DNA of 64,000 nucleotides from Adiantum capillus-veneris (Eukaryota; Streptophyta; Polypodiopsida; Polypodiales; Pteridaceae): positions 57,450,753-57,514,752 of the forward strand of contig CM043959.1 in the NCBI GenBank assembly GCA_014529385.2, written 5' to 3'. The translations under genes were made by a program, and so were the position numbers. Within the stretch, counting starts at the first letter, position 1. Each line of letters starts with the position of its first letter. Positions 23,085-33,369 of the stretch are shown here, in pieces. Under the pieces are notes generated by a model, which was not told where the DNA came from, made no database searches, and saw only the letters and a program-made list of their open reading frames with translations.

Positions 23085-23478
23085 CAAATCTTAATTAAGA
23101 AGATTGATCTTAAGTCTAGTTATTATCAAATTTGAATTAAGGATGATTTGAAAATTATTAGTTTACAGTTATGACTTTTGGATTTACTAATTCTCTAGCA
23201 ACTTTCCACTCACCGCCGCCAACTTATGATCGATGTATGTAGAGAGAATCTTGATGATTTTGCTATTGTCTTCTTTGATGATATTTTGAGGTACTCAAAA
23301 AGTAGAGAAGAACATGAGCACCATGTATGCAAGTTACTTGAACTCTTGTGAAAAAACTAGCTTTATGATAAGCGAAGCAAATGTACATTTTCACTGATAA
23401 GGTGGAATATTTTGATTCTTTGTTTCAAAGGTTGATGTCTCTACAAACTCAAGTAAGATTGAATCCGTTGTAGCTTGG
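23085..23478 (+). pseudogene. Ty3/gypsy reverse transcriptase remnant
   Basis: Across shifting frames the plus strand keeps IDLKSSYYQI (motif A), then VFFDDILRYSKSREEHEHHV (the F-x-D-D active site and following residues), and VSTNSSKIESVVAW (connection). Many stops and indels. It ends abruptly at the start of the inverted repeat at 23,483. Confidence 0.75.
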
Positions 23479-23482
23479 CACA

Positions 23483-23604
23483 CTTGGAAGTACAACAGTT
23501 AGAAATCTTAACGATCACTCCAAGTACACACTTTAGTGTTTTTGAGATTATTAGTCAATGGGGTGGTGTGTACTTGGAATGATTGTTAAGCCGTTGTACT
23601 TCTA
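23483..23604. repeat. Inverted repeat (hairpin) about 122 bp
   Basis: Left arm about 23,483-23,531 (CTTGGAAGTACAAC ... CCAAGTACACAC) pairs with right arm about 23,565-23,604 (GTGTGTACTTGG ... GTTGTACTTCTAA), loop about 33 bases, with a few internal gaps. It interrupts the reverse transcriptase remnant; MITE-like. Confidence 0.8.
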
Positions 23605-24334
23605 AATTTCATTCAGATATTCATTGTCCTCACAAAGACAAGTGGACAAGTGATTTTTGGTGTTGTCTCAAGAAGGAAGAGCGACAAATTCTGAATTTCG
23701 TATCTCTATTAATGAAGGTATTAAGCTGCAAATTTTTCAAGAGTCCCATGACATCTCTATTGTGACCTCCCTGCGCATGTGTCACCTAAGAAAAACGTAA
23801 CCTATCACATGAGCTCAACAAAGGGTTTTTTAAATTCTCAAACCTTACAGAAATGTATATACAAAAGGATATTTTTTTTTCTAATTTGAGAAGAACTTAT
23901 AGATTTTAAAAGAAAAGGGTACACTATATTACTAAAAAAATTCATAGATAAGGGGTTTTACAAACATGTCTTGAACGCATGTGATATGGTAGTTTTACAC
24001 TTAGTGAACCCCCCAAGGGCACATGCTTGGGGTGTAAAGATCCACTAAGTACATTGTGAGATTAGCTACTTTTAAGGTTCATGATGATGCAATGCTCTTT
24101 TGTTTGCACTACTTCAAAGTCTAGTTTTTATGGTTTATCTAGTCTAGTAGAAACCATCTCTTGTTTGAACCATTCACTACTTGAAGTGTCTTGTAAGTAA
24201 CATTGATGAGAGATCGGATGTTAGAGAACTCTATATTCTTGAAAGACCAATGGCTTGGAGCTCAAGCTACTAGAATATTCAACACATTCTCTGTATGAAT
24301 TCTCTATCAATGTAACATATTGTACATAAGATTT

Positions 24335-24335
<1 letters not shown>
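23605..24335. other. No gene seen
   Basis: AT-rich DNA. The 23,820-24,020 stretch with A-runs and GTGAACCCCCCAAG resembles, inverted, the 5168-5400 block. Confidence 0.35.

Positions 24336-24404
<69 letters not shown>
24336..24404 (+). repeat. (GA)n microsatellite
   Basis: About 34 uninterrupted GA units. Confidence 0.95.
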
Positions 24405-24406
<2 letters not shown>

Positions 24407-24989
24407 TAGTTTGTTTTGTGTATCCAAGTACATTACTTTTGTTTGTGTGTAACAAGGTGAAGCCTCAAGTAGACCTTCTAAATTAAAATGTAGAGGAAGT
24501 CAATGTGGCCACTTGAGGATGGGACCCATTGCTTAACCACAAACAGCTTTGCACATGTTTGCATGTCTAGGATCCCCCCTCAATCATTAGATATTGTAGG
24601 GTTGACCATGAGATAAATGGTCTAAATATACACCATATTGTGATCATAGCTTTGTGTAAGGTAGTAAGTGCAAAGAAAGCTTTTATATCATGTCGACACA
24701 AATATGATAGGCTTTATAATACTAGGTGGTGAAAAGGGTGTGTAAATATTCCAAGGGATTTGTTGAATATCAATACCTATACAAAAATTGGACATTCCCA
24801 TAGTTTTTGAGAAGGAGAGCAACCTCATGCAACAAGGTGGAAAATTTATTTGATCTAATTGTGTTAGAAAAGATAATGTTTAGATAGTCTACATATAATG
24901 CTCAAAACTAAAAAAGATATAAATTTCTTGGAAAATCTCTAAATCAAAAGCTTACAAAAAAAACACACTCCTTCATTGGGGGCTCTACC

Positions 24990-25740
24990 ATTGAAACTTG
25001 AGTTTTCCTTTGGGAAGGAGATGCGTTGTCAAGTAGTAGATTTTTGAGCCCTTCGTACGAATCCTCTTCTTCTTTCCTTATCGAAGAGAGGCCTCTTTTG
25101 GAAGTCTCACAAGGAGGCTTCCTAGGTACTCTCTCTTCTTGGTGGGAGTTTTAAGAATCCCATGAGCAGGTAGCTACCATTGCACTTCACTTTGGAGGGA
25201 TGGATTGCCCATAGCTTGTTGAAGCCTAGAAACAAGGTAGTTAGCAATCATAGGTGCATCATTAGTGGCCTGCTCATTAGCAAAATCAAAGCCATCAACA
25301 TTAATTTCACTCTCTTTACTATTGTCAGCCATTCTAACAACTTTTAGGTGTAAAATTTTTTAGGTGTACTTTGGCACTTCAAGCCCTAGTTTCTACTCCT
25401 CTTAACCCCTTCAGAAAAGCACTCAATCTCCTGTACCTGTTGCTCGAATATCATTAATTACAAGGAGTAGAAGAGAGGGTCTTTCAACACCAAAACAATA
25501 TCCGCTCCTGTCAAGATTCTAATAGATCAATAGTGGTTAAGCCGTAGGCAATCCCCATAGGACTCCACTATTAAGACCATAGCTCTCGATGGTGATGCCC
25601 TGTTATCTGCACGAAGCAGGCGTAGTCCAAGGCTGAAAAATCCCTATTCTACTTACTCAATTGCAATTAATAATACGAACCATTTATAGTTAGCTTCCCT
25701 TCTTGAGCAAGAAAAGAGAAACCTTGTGCTCTGATACCAA
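24990..25740 (-). pseudogene. Gypsy-2b: truncated gag start and leader
   Basis: Parallel to 37,760-38,539 of Gypsy-2. The minus-strand gag begins MADNSKESEINVDG near 25,333 and is broken after a few tens of codons. The primer-binding site is at 25,728-25,740. Homology stops near 24,990, so this is only the 5' end of a second Gypsy-2 family element. The rest is missing from the window. Confidence 0.75.
25728..25740 (-). other. Gypsy-2b primer-binding site
   Basis: On the minus strand TTGGTATCAGAGC, complementary to initiator tRNA-Met, directly after the LTR end TGTTACA. Confidence 0.9.
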
Positions 25741-26473
25741 TGTAACATTTAATGGTCTAGTAACTTGTGTGTAGTGGGAAATAGCATAGACATAGTGAGC
25801 ATTTCATTAGAATAGATTCCTAATGACCATAGCAAGAGTGCTTGGATGGAGAGAGCAACAAAGCATAACACCTAGTTAGATAGGCATGAACAATAATTCA
25901 AAAAGAGAGAGAAATTAATCTATTGACAACAATTGAGGACCAGATTTACATGGAGCCGGTCCCCCCTCCAAAAGGCTTTGTATTATAGGTTTCCCCCATC
26001 GGGGGCGACATTTTACAATACAATACTTTGTGTTCCTTCAATAAATTGATGGGGCAATGAAGATGGAAGCTTCAATAACCAAGCTCACACTTGTAAAACA
26101 CAACATCAATTCCCTCACGGTCTTAGACCCAAGACCTCACACACCTTCGAAGATGGTGAGAGCTAGTGGGGTATGAGAGTAGATCGAGAGAAGGAGTATT
26201 CTTACGAGAAAGAAGTATGTCTCCTCACATAATCACTCATAATATCTTAGCATAGCTTAGTAATTAGCATGGTAGAGGTGATGAGCATGCATTGGAGCTT
26301 CGATCTTGGATGTATTTGCATCACAAAGCCAAGAGTTGTTGGTGTAGGCCTCCCTTCTCACAAGCTTGGAGTAGATAATGAGCTTTCCATCAAAGCTTGA
26401 GAAGGATATATTCTTCTTTACTTCACACATGAGCTTGTGGAGTGTGTAAGTGATAATGCCTTGCCAAAATCAG

Positions 26474-26474
26474 C

Positions 26475-26505
<31 letters not shown>

Positions 26506-26513
26506 TCTCTTGG
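26474..26513 (+). repeat. Poly(C) tract, 40 bases
   Basis: Forty consecutive C's inside the LTR. The same site has 25 C's at 32,271-32,295 and 13 at 39,311-39,323. Confidence 0.95.
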
Positions 26514-27305
26514 TTGACCCTCTTGCTTTTTACTCATGCTCACATCCTATTGGACCTTGCAAAGCTTAGCCAATGGTAATTAAGAACAATAAGTGATAGC
26601 CTTGTGACGTGTGTCCCCCTTTCCCCTTTTGTGAGAGCTTTAGGTATTTAATTAATGCAATTAAACTCTCATTGGACCCCTTAGTCTTTTGGCCAATAGG
26701 AATCAGGCAAGCCATTGGGCTGCTGAATGCTCATTGGACCCCTTGGGAGACTGTCCAATAGTCTTCTAGAGAGATTAATTCCTATTGGTTCTTTTATCAA
26801 GTGTTTGTAAATGAATTAAACTAAATGTACTCTAGCCTACTTCTCAATGTTCCACCTCTATGGCGATCCAATAGGATTTGAATGCACCTTGGGGGCAGCT
26901 CATTAGAAAATTTCGGAGGTCATTTGGAGGGCCTTGTAAGAAATTGTATTTCTCTCTCTAGAAACTTTTTTTAAAATGCACTTGCACCTTGTGAGTACGT
27001 CCAAAAGGACAACCAGACACTTTAAAAAGTAGATTTATATTCCCAATCGTCCTTGAAAACGGTCACTGTTTTATTTAATGCGAGCGTCTTTTTCTGGAGG
27101 CAGGTGCGGCGCATTCAACGCAGCTTACGTCATCACTGAAAGTTGAAAAGTCACAAACTATCAAATAGTGATAGATTTTGAGGCTTTTGACACCACCAAT
27201 GCGTCCGGAACGCCAAAATACCCGAAAAACGAACGTCTACTTGTCTCATTTCGATATCCGGAGAGGCAAAAAATGTCAAAAAACCCCAAAAAATGGGCTT
27301 TTTAC

Positions 27306-27364
27306 TTAAGGTGTGCGAGGAGGCATTCTAAAATGCTAGAATGCCCCTCTGCGTGCCGTTAGTA
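27306..27364. repeat. Hairpin H1 of the inverted-repeat element
   Basis: Arms ACTTAAGGTGTGCGAGGAGG and ..CTCTGCGTGCCGTTAGTAC around GCATTCTAAAATGCTAGAATGC. Counterpart of hairpin H4 in the opposite terminus. Confidence 0.85.
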
Positions 27365-27439
27365 CAAAGCTCCTTTTAGTGATTTTTGGACAATTATCTT
27401 TCAAGAAATCCTACCCATGTTTCTCTATTGCACTTTTGC

Positions 27440-27444
27440 ACCAT

Positions 27445-27496
<52 letters not shown>

Positions 27497-27520
27497 CCTC
27501 TCCCTCTCCCTCTCCTTTCT
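27440..27520 (+). repeat. (CT)n and CCCTCT-rich microsatellite
   Basis: About 24 CT units from 27,445, then TTTCTCCCTCTCCCTCTCC. Confidence 0.9.
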
Positions 27521-27564
27521 ATAGCTTAGCATATTTAAAGAGAGAGAGAGTGTGAGAGACTCCC

Positions 27565-27634
27565 ATTACTAACGGCGCGCGTGGAGCATGTTTTGACCTC
27601 AAAAAACACCTCCTCGTGCCGTTAGTATAAGGTA
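27565..27634. repeat. Hairpin H2
   Basis: Arms ACTAACGGCGCGCGTGGAG and CCTCCTCGTGCCGTTAGTA. Flanked outward by GAGAGAGAG (27,540) and CTCTCTCT (27,645), which can extend the stem. Confidence 0.85.
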
Positions 27635-27730
27635 ACAGAAAGACTCTCTCTCTCTCTCTTTCCCCCGCCTTACTTCCTCTCTCTATAACACTCACACATA
27701 CACACATAAACACATACACTGGTGGATGCA

Positions 27731-27793
27731 CAGTACTAAAGGCGCGCACAGAGACATGCACACCGGTTGTGCCTCTCTACGCGCGCCTTTAGT

Positions 27794-27796
<3 letters not shown>
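27731..27796. repeat. Hairpin H3
   Basis: Arms GTACTAAAGGCGCGCACAGAG and CTCTACGCGCGCCTTTAGTA around an ACACCGGTTGTG centre. Its right end abuts the LINE tail. Confidence 0.9.
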
Positions 27797-27871
<75 letters not shown>

Positions 27872-27880
27872 TAGATAGAT
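27795..27880 (-). repeat. LINE 3' tail: (CTAT)n and (CT)n
   Basis: On the minus strand, after the LINE stop and a short 3' UTR (TGACCTCCGAGGACGATAAT, then AAAA), the sequence runs into three or four TCTA units and about 35 CT units. Simple-repeat tails are known for several LINE clades. Confidence 0.8.
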
Positions 27881-29060
27881 TTTATTATCGTCCTCGGAGG
27901 TCAAATATGACCTATGGGACCAAAGTTACATGTGATGTAGTATGTGTATGGCTGATGAGTGACTCTCGATGCTCCAAAATTGTAGTGATGAGAGTCGCAA
28001 TGGAGAGCCCACACTTTGGCTGGGAGAGGAAAGTGTGTAGGTCTAAGTTATGGCTGAAAATGTGAGAGAAGCAAGTTCGGATGTGATCAAAAGCTGAGCA
28101 CTCTAGTAGTGTGTGGTACTCAGACTCTCGAACTTGCAGTGAGCATAATATGCACAATCGATTTGACTCTTCTCCATTGCCCCAACGCCCTATCTCGCAT
28201 CGAAGGAAATGGGAGCTAAGCCGAATTGCTGCGATAGTGCGTATCGCAGACAAGGGAATAGGCTCAAGCATGTAAGTGTGATTACGGTTTCCTCTCTCAG
28301 CGAAGAACATGGTTTTGTAGTTGGGGGCAATATAGGTGGTGTAATGTATGAAGCGTGACCCACCGGATTTCTCCCAAGCCGTAATACATTGGCGTTGTAG
28401 AAAAGCTTCATTCACTTGAGAGTCAATTGAAGCATCATGTAACAAGTGTAATGCATCCCATCTCCCAAACCACTTCTTTATGTCTTGGATCCATCCCGTG
28501 CTCAAGATCTTGCTTTTATGCGTCTTTTGAACTTTTTTGCTTGCTTCCCATGTAATTGTAGGAAGTCGATGTGAGGGGTTTTGACGCATCTTTATCATGT
28601 ACTCCACAACCCTTTCCATGCCCATAACCTCAATTGGAAGAGATCCCGACTCAAGAAGTAGGAGCATATATGGTGTTTGTGTCTTAACTTGGAGAAAGTC
28701 TGTAAGAAAACGCTTTTGGACATTCTCAAACTCTTTCCAAGTAGACTTTGAGATGCTCCCGCCCCACACTTCAACTCCATAAAGAAGAACCGGTGTCACC
28801 AATGCATCAAAAAGATACTTCTTGAGAACCCAACACTTGATGTTTCCCGCATTACACATGTTCTCAAATGCATAATATGCTCTCTTTCCCGCTTCCAAAC
28901 AACGCATAGCACATTCATGCCACTTGTGATTGGATGGAACCTCAAGACCAAGGTACTTAAAGCTCTCAACAACTTCAAGTGTCTCGTTGTTGTACACAAT
29001 GCATGGCTTCTCCTTATGGTTGGTTTTCACAAGCATAACCTTTGTTTTGGATTCATTTAC
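27881..29060 (-). pseudogene. LINE reverse transcriptase, C-terminal half (minus strand)
   Basis: An uninterrupted minus frame of nearly 390 codons to a TAG at 27,912. It starts after the RT palm with NESKTKVMLVKTNHK, then VESFKYLGLEV (the conserved YLG motif after the RT domain), AKRAYYAFENMC-like thumb (actual GKRAYYAFENMC), LVTPVLLYGVEVWG, and ends with the zinc-like CILCSLQVRESEYHTLLEC (C-x2-C-x12-H-x4-C), the usual C-terminal motif of many LINE ORF2 proteins. The 5' half is not on this strand: at about 29,060 the sequence switches to an inverted segment of the same protein. Open over its whole length, so a fairly recent insertion. Confidence 0.9.
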
Positions 29061-29270
29061 TATTGAGGATGTATGCGGTGGGCTTGAAAAGTTGGCCACT
29101 CGCAAAGCGAGAGATCTTCAAGGTATCAAGCCGGAGATGATCAAATGGACGGGAGATTCTACCCATGAGTGGATGTGTGATATGTTCAACCTTGCACTTC
29201 AACATGGTATGCCTTATGATTGGAGTACTAATTGGGTTAAGCCTTTGCATAAAGGAGGGGATGTAAAGAA
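29061..29270 (+). pseudogene. LINE RT N-terminal segment, inverted relative to the rest
   Basis: The plus strand reads FTIEDVCGGLEKLATRKARD, then GIKPEMIKWTG and MFNLALQHGMPYDW, WVKPLHKGGDVKN. This is the start of a non-LTR RT domain (fingers motifs 0-1: ...KA.G.DGI..E..K..., L.N..L..G..P..W....I.P..K.GD). It lies head to head with the C-terminal half of an RT on the minus strand; the RT palm between them is missing. Confidence 0.88.
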
Positions 29271-29408
29271 TGGAGAGAGAGAGAGAGAGGGGCTGTGTGT
29301 GTGTATGTTATATTTGTGTGTCTGTGTGTCTGTGAGTGTGTGTGTCTGTGTGTGTGTGTGTGTGTATGTTATATTTGTGTCTGTGTGTGTTTGTGTGTAT
29401 GTTATATT

Positions 29409-29450
<42 letters not shown>
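29271..29450 (+). repeat. GA run followed by TG-rich minisatellite
   Basis: A short GA run, then TG dinucleotides with a recurring unit containing TATGTTATATTTGTGT (29,305, 29,366, 29,398), ending in pure TG to about 29,450. Confidence 0.9.
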
Positions 29451-29451
<1 letters not shown>

Positions 29452-29632
29452 TCAAAATGCACTTTGTAGAATTGTAACAATGGGTGTGCGTGCTCACTCT
29501 TATAGACTCGAAATTATGATCTCTAAGGCTAAGATGATGAAGAAAAAACCTATGTGATAGATGGAGGCCTTTTTAGAGATTTTTTGACATTTTCCTCTCA
29601 AAAAGCTCCCTAAAAGAGGAAAAAAGGGGCTT

Positions 29633-29700
29633 TTTACTAACGGCACGCGATGAGGCATTCCAAAATTTTGGAATGCCCCCTCGCGCGCCGTTAGTAAAAT
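29633..29700. repeat. Hairpin H4 of the inverted-repeat element
   Basis: Nearly perfect palindrome: TTTACTAACGGCACGCGATG with GGCATTCCAAAATTTTGGAATGCC centre and CGCGCGCCGTTAGTAAAA. Confidence 0.92.
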
Positions 29701-30544
29701 GTTCTGTTAGGGGTTTTTGACATTCTTTGCCTCTTTGGATGTCGGAGCCAGGCAATTGGACATTCATTTCTAGGATATTTGGGCATTCTGGACGCATTGA
29801 CAGTATCAAAAGTTTCAAAATCTTCCACCACTTGATAGTTTTGTAACTTTTTGAATTCTAGTGATGACGTAAGCCGTATCAAATGCACCGCATCTACCTT
29901 CTGAAAAAGGTGCTCGCATTAAATGAAAGAGAGTGATCGTCTTCAAGGACCACTAGATTATTAAATGAGGAGAGGGACACCTTTTATATTTTTGTTAATA
30001 TCAATCTATTTTTCTATGTAACGTAGGCTCTTCTCTCATTGGAGGAGCTTATTTTCCTCTCTCTTCCAAAAGGCCCTCCAAAAGACCTCCGAAATCTCCT
30101 AATGGGGCTAGGGAACTCACATGTGTCCCCTATTCTCTTTGTGTAAAGGGAGCTTGCTAGAGTATGTGTGTGTTTCTCTCTCATCCCCTACTAAAAGGGC
30201 TTGCCCCTTCCAAGGTAGGGATGTGGGAAGACTTTTGAGTCTTCTCACAAGCATCCAATATTTCCTAGGTTGACCATTGGACATAGTCTTTGAATTTTGG
30301 AACCTTAGCATTTTGGAAGTCTTAATGGGCTGAACCTTAGGGTCTTTGAAGCCCATTGTTGCACATTTATCTTTTGCAGATGGCACCCCCTTTGGATCCC
30401 TATTTTCCCTCCTTTGGATCCCTACTGTGACTTGTCTGCCAGCCTAACCAATATTCTAGATTTTTCTCCCCTGGTACTTTCCCATATTAAATGATCAGTT
30501 TAACATGAGAAAATCATTTAAGAGAATTAGATATTTTTATGACA

Positions 30545-31070
30545 GGTCTCTTCAAAATATAAGAAAAATATCTTTCAATATCTATTTTGCAAAATTTTGA
30601 ATTAAGATGCTTAATTGACATTATTGGAAAGTTCTAAAGTAAAAAGCAAGGTCGTTTCCATGTTCCAGTAGGTTAGACGGACGTTTGATTCAATTTTGAA
30701 AATATCTGCTATTTTTAACTTTTTCATGCTTTTTATGCTTGTAGGTGCTTTTTTGCAAAAAGGAAGAACGGATCCTTAATCTACGAGTCCCAGGGAAGCT
30801 ATGGTTCCATTTTGTAAAAATTTGCTTTTTGAGTGATTTTCACTCTATTTTTAGCTTTTCATGAACTTTAGTTCTTTTTAGTGAAAAGTGAGTCCGCGCT
30901 TTCTTATTCCAGTGGGGACGAGGGGAACCCGTGGTTCAATTTTAGAAAATTTTACTTTTTTTCTTTTTACGCTATTTTTACCTTTTTGACGTTTTTGAAA
31001 AGCAATGTGCTTTTTATAATGACGTAACCTAAAAATATTAATTTTATCGGATTTTAAAAATGATCAATCG
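30545..31070. other. AT-rich spacer
   Basis: T-run rich sequence with TTTTT(A/G)ACTTTTT-like motifs and recurring TTTTAGAAAATTT stretches; no gene seen. Confidence 0.4.
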
Positions 31071-31587
31071 GAGCAAAAACAGGACCAAACGGGATTTTTA
31101 TGGGATTTATTTTCATAAAAAGCGGTACAGTAAATACGCCGGGGCAGTACGAGAAAGTCATAATTATGTCGAGATATTACGGTGCGACATAGTCTAGCTA
31201 CGGTTTCCATTAGTTGGCCAGATATTGCTGAGATGGCCAATTTTGCTATAAAAATTGAATGGTAAGTGGAGGAGTTGACCACCAAAAGCTGTGCCATGTT
31301 TTTAGAAAAGACTAGAGTCTTTTCCCAATAGAAGGAGGCTATTCCAGGCTGAAAACTGGCGCTATCTGCAGCTTGGACATCACTCTGACCAGCTTGCAGA
31401 ACTTATAAATTGGCATAGTGTGCTCAGTTTTCAGTGCCGTCTGGGTGGAGAGCTCGCTCGTGTGACGTGATTGGATTATGGTTTATGGTTTTGGGATTGG
31501 AACATAAAGTGATTTGGATGGTTTATGACAGACGTGTAGGGGTAGAGACCCTATACAGTCTACTGCTTGGAAAAAATTGTTTTTGCA
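31071..31587 (+). mobile_element. Gypsy-3 family 3' end remnant
   Basis: From ACCAAACGGGATTTTTATGGG to TTTTCAGTGCCGTCT (about 31,080-31,450) it matches 43,305-43,650 at the 3' end of Gypsy-3, including the GTAAGTGG(A/G)GGAGTTGACC junction of polypurine tract and LTR start. No coding part. The remaining bases up to 31,587 form the left flank of Gypsy-2. Confidence 0.7.
31583..31587 (+). other. Gypsy-2 target-site duplication (left), imperfect
   Basis: TTGCA here against GTGCA at 40,175-40,179; four of five bases agree. Confidence 0.6.
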
Positions 31588-32984
31588 TGTAACATTCAAT
31601 GGCCTAGTAACTTGTGTGTAGCGGAAAATAGCATGAACATAGTGAGCATTTCATTAGAATAGATTCCTAATGAGCATAACGAGAGTGCTTGGGTGGAGAG
31701 ACCAACAAAAAGCATAACACCTAGTTAGATAGACATGAACAATACTTCAAAAGACAGAGAAATTAAGCTATTGACAACAGTTGAGGACCGGATTTACATG
31801 GAGCTGGTCCCCCCTCCAAAAGACTTTGTATTATAGATTTCCGCCATCAAGAGAGACATTGTACAATACAATTCTTTGTGTTCCTTCAATAACTAGCTAG
31901 TGCAATGAAGACGGAAGCTTCCGAAGCACTAAGTGAAACACTTATAAAACACAACATCAATTCCCTCACGGTCTCATACCCAAGACCTCACACACCTTCA
32001 AAGATTTTGAGAGCTAGCGGGAAATGAGAGTAGATTGAGAGGAAGGAGTAATCTTACAAGAAATATGTTCATCTCCTCACTAAATCACTCATATTAACAT
32101 AGCATAGCTTAGTAATTAGCATGGTAGAGGAAATGAGCATGCATTGAAGCTTGGCTCTTTGTTGGATTTGCACCACAAAGCCAAGAGTTTTTGGTGAAGG
32201 AGAGAGAGTCTTCTTGCTTCACACATGAGCTAGTGTGAGTGTGTGTGCAATAATGCCTTGAGAAATTCAGCCCCCCCCCCCCCCCCCCCCCCCCCTCTCT
32301 CTCCTGGTCGACCCTCTTCCATTTTACTCATGCAGGCACCCCATTGGTCCATGCTAGGCTTAGCCACTAAGATTTAAGAAGCATAAGTGATAGCCTTCTG
32401 ACATGTGTTCCCCTTTCCCCTTTTGTGAGAGCTTTAGGTAATTAATTGATGCAACTAAACTCTCATTGGACCCCTTTGTCTTCTGGCCAATAGGAATCAG
32501 GCAAGCTATTGGGTTGTTGAATGCTCATTGGACCCCTTGGGAGACTGTCCAATAGTCTTCTAGAGAGCTTAATTCTTATTGGTTATTTTATTAAGTGTTT
32601 TTAAATGTATTAAACTAGATTTACTCTAGCCTAATTCTCATTGGTCCACCTCCATGGCCATCCAATAGGATTTGAGTGCACCTTGTGGGCATCTAGGCTA
32701 GGGAATTGACATGTGTCCCTCATTCCCTTTGTGTAAAGGAAGCTTGTGAGTGTGTGTGTGTGTGTGTTTCTCTCTCATCCCGTACGTGCCCATTGTTGCA
32801 CATTTCTCTTTTGCAGATGGCTTCCCCTTTGGATCCCTATTTTCCCTCCTTTGGATCCTTACTATGGCCGGTCTGCCAGCTTAACCAATATTCTAGCTTT
32901 TTCTCCCCTGGTACTTCCCCATATTAAATGGTTAGTTTAACATGAGAAAATCATTTAGGAGTTTAGATATTAGTTATTATGACA
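31588..32984 (-). mobile_element. Gypsy-2 3' LTR (about 1397 bp)
   Basis: Minus-strand ends TGTCATAATAAC at 32,984 and TGTTACA at 31,588. Homologous to 38,540-40,174, with length difference due to a GA tract and other indels. Confidence 0.92.
32271..32295 (+). repeat. Poly(C) tract, 25 bases
   Basis: Same LTR position as the 40-C and 13-C tracts in the two related LTRs. Confidence 0.95.
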
Positions 32985-33005
32985 TTATCTCTCTCTTGAA
33001 ATCAT
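32985..33005 (-). other. Gypsy-2 polypurine tract region
   Basis: The minus strand reads CAAGAGAGAGATAA directly before the LTR start TGTCATAA. Confidence 0.6.
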
Positions 33006-33369
33006 AGTCATCCTTGACTATGGGGTAGAGAAGATAAAGCCTATTCATTAGTCCTTTTTCTAGTGGGGAGAGGATCCCTATCTTACCCTACAACATCGTT
33101 ACAGAATGGATGACTAATGTATTTGGTGCTTGAGAGCCTAAGCTGCTGCAACCATGTCTGCACATTAGTCCTATCAATCTTCCATAGTAGAGTGACAAGC
33201 TCTACTTGGTGTTTGGGAGACGTCATCTTCGCAAACTTAATTCTAAGCATGCATACTACTTCACATTTGTGCTCAATAAAGAAAAAGAGAATCTTATAAG
33301 ACAAAAACTTTGTTCATTTTAAACATTTGTACACTTGATTAATCTAGGGAATCATTGTAAGCATTGACA

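Larger units (their letters stand above)
26901..30104. mobile_element. Inverted-repeat DNA element (possibly CACTA-like), 3.2 kb, nonautonomous
   Basis: Both ends read inward CATTAG(A/G)A(A/G)ATTTCGGAGGTC. Homology continues for about 500 bp on each side (26,901-27,390 against 30,104-29,590 inverted), including TTTGGAGGGCCTT, TCCTTGAA(A/G)ACG, ATTTAATGCGAGC, TTACGTCATCACT and CAATGCGTCC. Ends differ by one base from the CACTAG start of CACTA elements, and the internal hairpins resemble CACTA subterminal repeats, but no clear 3-bp target duplication and no transposase are visible. The interior holds four hairpins, microsatellites and a LINE fragment. Existence of the element is seen; family is inference. 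Confidence 0.8.
25741..30544 (-). mobile_element. Gypsy-2b 5' LTR, split by an inserted DNA element
   Basis: LTR sequence homologous to 31,588-32,984 and 38,540-40,174. Left part 25,741-26,900 and right part 30,105-30,544 together give about 1600 bp. The inserted element at 26,901-30,104 lies exactly where the other two LTRs read GGGCATCTAGGCTAGGG. Minus-strand ends are TGTC...TGTTACA. Confidence 0.9.

Noticed and set aside
29056-29066. Interpretation as two unrelated LINEs in opposite orientation
   Set aside because: Both segments fit one RT colinearly with a missing middle, and they abut directly, which fits a single twin-primed insertion better; not fully excluded.
29214-29557. Cys-Val-rich and Thr-His-rich frames
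   Set aside because: Products of the TG/CA repeat, not proteins.
30545-31587. 5' LTR of Gypsy-3 separated from its body by Gypsy-2
   Set aside because: The homology starts upstream of the polypurine tract, so it is a 3' end of another copy rather than a 5' LTR.
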